This document shows, piece after piece, positions 60,324 to 64,000 of a stretch of 64,000 bases of DNA. Below the pieces are notes generated by a model. The model was not told where the DNA came from. It did no database searches and saw only the letters and a list, made by a program, of their open reading frames with translations. The position numbers and the translations under genes are program-made. The stretch is from an uncultured Eubacteriales bacterium (GTDB lineage: Bacteria; Bacillota; Clostridia; Oscillospirales; UMGS1783), in contig CAKSHC010000008.1 in assembly GCA_934456365.1 (NCBI GenBank), forward strand, positions 1 through 64,000, given 5' to 3'. The stretch's first letter is position 1. Each line of letters starts with the position of its first letter.

Positions 60324-60345
60324 GCTCTCGCCTCCCTTTTTCTCT

Positions 60346-60373
60346 ATTATAGCGCGCCTTTTCCAAAAAGCAA
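60346..60373 (-). promoter_or_regulatory. Promoter of thiN
   Basis: Minus-strand TTGCTT, 16-bp spacer, TATAAT, back to back with the yerC promoter. Confidence 0.7.
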
Positions 60374-60376
60374 GGT

Positions 60377-60405
60377 TTGACTTTTGCGCAATAAAATGGT
60401 AAAGT
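60377..60405 (+). promoter_or_regulatory. Promoter of the yerC-like gene
   Basis: TTGACT, 17-bp spacer, TAAAGT. It gives a very short leader. Confidence 0.7.
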
Positions 60406-60423
60406 AGTTTTTGGGTGATTGAA

Positions 60424-60711
60424 ATGAACGATAAATGGAAAAACAGCGAAACCGAACAGCTCTTCCGCGCCCTGGCTTCCTTGCAGACGCCGGAGGAATG
60501 CGAGCGGTTTTTTGACGATCTCTGCACCGTCAACGAGATCAAATCCCTCTCGCAGCGCCTGGAGATTGCGCGGCTTCTGCGCGAGGGGATCCCCTATACC
60601 GAAATCGTGAAGGCCACCGATTCCTCCACCGCCACCATCACAAGAGTCAACCGCTGCCTCCAGTACGGGAGCGACGGCTATACCCTTGCTCTGGACCGCA
60701 TCCATGAGTGA
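60424..60711 (+). CDS. yerC: YerC/YecD-family TrpR-related DNA-binding protein
   Basis: 95 residues. A TrpR-like helix-turn-helix appears as LSQRLEIARLLREGIPYTEIVKATDSSTATITRVNRCLQ (about 42-80). YerC is a widespread Firmicute protein of uncertain regulatory role; it does not need tryptophan-operon context, which is absent here. The ribosome site is weak (GGGTG 6 nt before the ATG at 60424). It overlaps the methyltransferase gene by 8 bp. Confidence 0.9.
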   Translation: MNDKWKNSETEQLFRALASLQTPEECERFFDDLCTVNEIKSLSQRLEIARLLREGIPYTEIVKATDSSTATITRVNRCLQYGSDGYTLALDRIHE

Positions 60712-61408
60712 GTATTCCGCTCTCGCCCCCTTTTACGACGGGCTCTTCGATCCGGCCTACCGCGCCGCCCTCGCCCGGGAATACGGCGCGGCGCTGCGCG
60801 CGCTCGGGCTGGAAAAGGGGGAGATTCTGGACTTCGGCTGCGGCACCGGCGAAATGAGCGCCGCGCTTTTGCGCGCCGGTGCGTCCGTTACCGGGCTCGA
60901 TCCCGATCCCGCCATGCTCGCCGTGGCAAAGGAGCGCTTCGGCGGCCGGGTTTCTTTGATCCTGGGTTCGGCGGAAAGCATTCCGCAAAAGCGGTTTGCC
61001 GCCGCCGTCAGCTCGCTCGATGTGGTCAATCATATCACAAGCCCCGCCGAGCTCCAAAAGGCCTTTTTTGCCATCCGCCGGGCCGTCCGGAAGGGCGGCG
61101 CGTTTCTTTTCGACGTCAACACCCGCAAAAAATTCGAATCGGTCTACGGGGATCAGGCCTATGTGCTCGAAAGTGATAAGGCCTTCTGCGCCTGGCAGAA
61201 CGACTGGGATCCCAAAACGGAAACCGTCCGCTTTACGATCGATGTTTTTTCCCGCGAGGGCGAAAGCTATCGCCGCAGGAGGGATTGCTTTTTCGAACGC
61301 TGGTACAGCACGGAATTTCTTCAAAAAGCCCTGCGCGAGGCCGGATTTTCGCGCATTTTCACCCGCTCGCTTGACGACGAAACCCGTCTTCTCTTCCTTG
61401 CGCGCTAA
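60704..61408 (+). CDS. Class I SAM-dependent methyltransferase
   Basis: 234 residues. The SAM-binding motif I ILDFGCGTGEMSAALL (about 47-62), the acidic loop GLDPDPAM, and AVSSLDVVNHI are clear. The Y-x-x-L-A-P-F-Y-D start is common in small methyltransferases of this group. The substrate is unknown. Its start lies in the end of yerC, and a very strong terminator follows. Confidence 0.9.
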   Translation: MSEYSALAPFYDGLFDPAYRAALAREYGAALRALGLEKGEILDFGCGTGEMSAALLRAGASVTGLDPDPAMLAVAKERFGGRVSLILGSAESIPQKRFAAAVSSLDVVNHITSPAELQKAFFAIRRAVRKGGAFLFDVNTRKKFESVYGDQAYVLESDKAFCAWQNDWDPKTETVRFTIDVFSREGESYRRRRDCFFERWYSTEFLQKALREAGFSRIFTRSLDDETRLLFLAR

Positions 61409-61420
61409 AGGCAGAACAGC

Positions 61421-61454
61421 GGCCGGCGCCCCCTTTCGGGGCGCCGGCCTTTTT
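61421..61454 (+). terminator. Strong terminator after the methyltransferase
   Basis: GGCCGGCGCCCC/GGGGCGCCGGCC 12-bp perfect stem followed by T5. Confidence 0.95.
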
Positions 61455-61473
61455 GCGTCAATCGAAGAAGTCA

Positions 61474-62020
61474 TTACCAGGCGAAATCTTTCAGAAAACC
61501 GTCCACATCCGCGCTGAGCATTTCCCCGTGCAGGGCCCCCTGCGCGTCCAGCGTTATAATAGACGCCCTTCCCCTCGCGCCGGCCGTCGACCCATTCGCC
61601 CTCGTAGCTTTCGCCGTCGGCGCAAACGAGCCGGCCGAAGCCGTTTCGCTGATCGTTATAAAACTCGCCGGAAAACCGCCACTGCCCCGGCATTTCCTCC
61701 TCGCCGCGGCCATGGCGCTTGCCCATGTGCCAGTCGCCGTCGTAGGTGAAGTGATCCTCCGCGCGGGTGAATTTGCCCTTGCCGTGGCGGTAGCCGTTTT
61801 GCATAGAGCCGCTGTAGAGATTGCCACTTTTGTATTGGTGCTTTTTGAAATATCCCGTAAAGGAATAGTGGATCGTCGGCGATTCTGCACGCGGCTGGGG
61901 CTGCTGCGCCTGTCTTTTCTTCTTTTCCTCATCCATCTTCCGGGCGTTTGCCGCCTCCATCGCATTTCTGCAGGAGGTGCACAGGCCGGTGTCCCACGGC
62001 ATGTAGTTCCCGCATTTCAT
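61474..62020 (-). pseudogene. MORN-repeat protein gene with an apparent one-base frameshift
   Basis: From 62020 the frame gives a short Cys-containing head (MKCGNYMPWDTGLCTSC), a Lys/Gln-rich linker and three to four MORN repeats (GNLYSGSMQNGYRHGKGKF; YDGDWHMGKRHGRGEE; FSGEFYNDQRNGFGRL; YEGEWVDGRREGKGVY). Near 61556 MORN-like sense is lost and the frame runs on antisense through the methyltransferase. The +1 frame instead continues as ITLDAQGALHGEMLSADV...FAW and stops at 61474, before the terminator. Removing one base from TATTATAA would give a 181-residue protein. A real lesion or a sequencing error are both possible. No ribosome site precedes the ATG; it lies 28 bp after the kinase stop. 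Confidence 0.6.
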
Positions 62021-62048
62021 ACCGGTTTGATCGGTTTGGGATCGCCCG

Positions 62049-64000
62049 TCAGGCGATCGGCAGAGAGATGGTAAAGGTGAGCTTGTGGTCGGCGTATTCG
62101 TAGGAAAGGGTGCCGTTCATGGCCTCGATGTGGCTTTTGCAGATATAAAGGCCGAGCCCGATGTTTTCTTCGTTTTCGTTTCCGGAATAGTAGGGGCGGA
62201 AAGCGTCTTTGCCGCCGAGGCCTTTGCCGTTGTCCGAAACGGTGAGAATGCAGCGGTCAAATCTGCGGCAGGCCCCGAGCTCGATTTTGCTGCATTCGGC
62301 ATGCTCGATGGCGTTGAGAACCAGGTTCTGAAGAACGGATTTCAAAGCGTCGGGCTTGGCAAAGGCCATGACGGGCTTTGCCGAAAGCGCCATCACGATC
62401 CCGTTTGCCTCCGCGTCGGGCGAAAGCTCCTTGTAAACCGCGCGGAGAATCTCGTCAACCTCCACATTCTCCGGATTTTCGGCCACATATTTTCGCCGCG
62501 CATAATCGGCCACCGCGGAAAGGTTTTCCTGCAGATAGGAAAGCTTTTCCTCCACAATGCCGAGGATCTTGAGCGGCTCCTCGCCGGTCTCCTTTTGCCG
62601 CAGCGCGGCCAGATGGCTGCGCACGGAGGAAAGCGGCTTTTTCATATCGTGCGAAACGAATTGCAGGATCTGCTCGCGCTCGTCGATCATTTGCTGCATG
62701 TTCTGCGTCTGCCACTTGACCTCGGCGGCCAGATTGGCGGTCAGCTTCCGGTTTTGCCGCTCGGACAGCAGAAATTCCCGAAAACCGATCACTAAAATCA
62801 CCCCGAGCGCCGTGAGCGAAAGCCACATCAAAGGGCTGAAAAGCAGATCCAGGCTTTCCCGGAAGAAAAACAGCGCATACCCCGCCATCACCGCCGCCAG
62901 AGCGTTGTTGAGCCGCAGATCCAGCCGTTTGCCGCGCAGAAGATCCCAAACGGAAAATCCGACCACAAGAAGCGCGCCCACCGCGCCGGTTCCCTTTGCG
63001 GCAAGGGTGAGCGCGCTCTCGTGAGCCGTGCTCGCAAGCGGCGCCGCAAACGAACATCCCGCGCTCAAAGCCGCCAGCAAAACGCCCGCCGCCCGCGCAG
63101 GCACCTTATGCCACACCCGCGGCAGAGAAAGCGCCGCGCCGAGCAGGAAAAGCCCCGGAGCCGCCGCGCGCACCCCCAGCCAGAGGTAGGGCAGATCCGT
63201 GGCGCCCGTAAGAGCCAGAGAAGCGAAGGTTCCCGCCGTCACCGCCGCCGCAAACACAAGCTGCGGGACAAAGGCCGCCGCCCGCTTGAGAAGGCAGACA
63301 AACACAAAGATGAAAAAGGTGATCAGCGCCAGAAGAAAGGCGACGAACCGGAAGGTCCGCCCGCGCTCCACCACGGCGCGCACCTGCGCGTCCGGCCCGA
63401 TGAGCGGAGTGCCCACAAAGCCGACCGGCCGCCCTTCCTCCGCCTCATAATGGATGGTGACAACGCAGCCGTTCTGGATCGGGTTGTCGTTCCAGATCCG
63501 GCTCGAAACGTTCAGGGGCACATCGAGAAAAATGCCCTCCGTCCCGTTTTTGTGCGCAACCGTTTCGTCGTAGGCCAGGGTTTGGTCAGTCGTCGCATAT
63601 AGAGAGGAATCGTAGCCCGTCAGCGTGCCCAGCGAGGCCTCGTGCTGCGCCCGGACAAACACCTGACAGGCCGACAGCATCGGCGGCAGATACAGGGTCA
63701 GGTGCAGCCGCTCATCGTCTCCGATGTAGGCGGCGTAAGGGGAGAGGGCTTCCTCCCAGTTGCCGTCGGCCGGGCTGATCCCCTCCAGATTGGTGACCAC
63801 ATAGCGGATCGTGCCCCGGGCGGCGGGCGGCTCGCCGTTTTGCGCGTTGCTGACGGCGCTGGAGGCGATCTCCTCGTAAGCGTTCGGCGTGTAGTTATAA
63901 GCCGCCAGCCGCTTGACCGAAAGCAGATCTTCCACCCTCACGGTCGTCGCCGTGTAGGATTCGGTGATCGGCTCCTGTTTTTGCGGATCGTAGCCCACCG
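62049..64000 (-). CDS. Sensor histidine kinase with extracytoplasmic domain and multiple membrane helices (5' end missing)
   Basis: About 650 codons are visible; the frame is still open at the window edge, so the N-terminus is missing. An extracytoplasmic beta-rich region (to about residue 210) is followed by six to seven membrane helices (about 215-425), as in 7TMR-DISM sensors. A short coiled coil leads to the HisKA H-box (FVSHDMKKPLSSVRSH) and the HATPase domain with NAIEHAE (N box), DNGKGLG (G1) and GLGLYICKSHIEAMNG (G2). It should autophosphorylate on His and signal to a response regulator, probably encoded beyond the window. Confidence 0.88.
   Translation of the reverse strand, partial: VGYDPQKQEPITESYTATTVRVEDLLSVKRLAAYNYTPNAYEEIASSAVSNAQNGEPPAARGTIRYVVTNLEGISPADGNWEEALSPYAAYIGDDERLHLTLYLPPMLSACQVFVRAQHEASLGTLTGYDSSLYATTDQTLAYDETVAHKNGTEGIFLDVPLNVSSRIWNDNPIQNGCVVTIHYEAEEGRPVGFVGTPLIGPDAQVRAVVERGRTFRFVAFLLALITFFIFVFVCLLKRAAAFVPQLVFAAAVTAGTFASLALTGATDLPYLWLGVRAAAPGLFLLGAALSLPRVWHKVPARAAGVLLAALSAGCSFAAPLASTAHESALTLAAKGTGAVGALLVVGFSVWDLLRGKRLDLRLNNALAAVMAGYALFFFRESLDLLFSPLMWLSLTALGVILVIGFREFLLSERQNRKLTANLAAEVKWQTQNMQQMIDEREQILQFVSHDMKKPLSSVRSHLAALRQKETGEEPLKILGIVEEKLSYLQENLSAVADYARRKYVAENPENVEVDEILRAVYKELSPDAEANGIVMALSAKPVMAFAKPDALKSVLQNLVLNAIEHAECSKIELGACRRFDRCILTVSDNGKGLGGKDAFRPYYSGNENEENIGLGLYICKSHIEAMNGTLSYEYADHKLTFTISLPIA

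Noticed and set aside
60424..60711. Calling the TrpR-like gene a tryptophan repressor
   Set aside because: It matches the YerC branch and there are no trp genes or operator context nearby.
60647..61470. Continuation of the MORN frame antisense through the methyltransferase gene
   Set aside because: It loses MORN character at about 61556 and is the mirror of a clear methyltransferase; a frameshift explains it better.

Overview
The window is a GC-rich chromosomal segment from an anaerobic, endospore-forming Firmicute of class Clostridia, most likely Oscillospirales or a relative (lineage inferred from gene content only). Supporting signs are a spoVAC-spoVAD-spoVAE operon behind a sigma-G-type promoter, the rpoB-rpoC-L7Ae-rpsL-rpsG-fusA-tuf order, a threonyl T-box, FMN and SAM-I riboswitches, consensus sigma-A promoters with purine-rich ribosome binding sites, and many 4Fe-4S oxidoreductases with no quinone-linked respiratory enzyme in view.

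Layout. 1-2.1 kb: two tandem paralogues of a small secreted protein (the first cut by the window edge) and a DUF362/ferredoxin protein. 2.3-7.8 kb: tRNA-Leu, proBA on the minus strand, then zapA-dut-maf, a methylglyoxal synthase homologue with altered catalytic residues, and hisS behind a terminator/antiterminator-like leader. 7.9-13.6 kb: a SipW-type surface protein, a long RNase III-like protein behind a structured leader, a zinc-ribbon membrane protein, the spoVA operon and a second zinc-ribbon membrane protein. 13.7-20.1 kb: uppP, ftsK/spoIIIE, trpS, a D,D-carboxypeptidase and a GNAT enzyme. 20.1-21.4 kb: an AT-rich island with an orphan secreted protein and a 61-bp IS3-like inverted-repeat relic. 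21.4-29.2 kb: a histidine phosphatase, an alpha/beta hydrolase, tRNA-Ser, an HPr-like protein lacking the phosphorylatable His, T-box-thrS, a DMT exporter, an XRE regulator and an M42 peptidase.

29.5-42.0 kb is the most interesting region: one strand, one recognisable promoter at the head and one terminator at the end. It encodes an LDH-fold dehydrogenase with the malate-specific Arg, class II fumarase, HdrB, HdrC, HdrA, an MvhD/FlxD protein, FlxC-, FlxB- and FlxA-like subunits, a fumarate-reductase-like iron-sulfur protein, a fumarate-reductase-like flavoprotein, and an AspT/YidE-type transporter. Together they spell oxaloacetate -> malate -> fumarate -> succinate. I infer that the last step is done by a soluble, NADH-fed, flavin-based electron-bifurcating (or confurcating) Hdr-Flx complex joined to a fumarate reductase without membrane anchor, with succinate or another dicarboxylate moved by the adjacent carrier. 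The parts are recognisable; their assembly into one machine is inference.

42.1-54.3 kb is the transcription/translation superoperon. 54.4-61.4 kb holds FMN-riboswitch-ribU, SAM-riboswitch-metK, recD2, comF, thiN, a YerC/TrpR-like regulator and a methyltransferase. The right end carries a MORN-repeat gene that looks frameshifted and the 3' part of a sensor histidine kinase that runs off the window.
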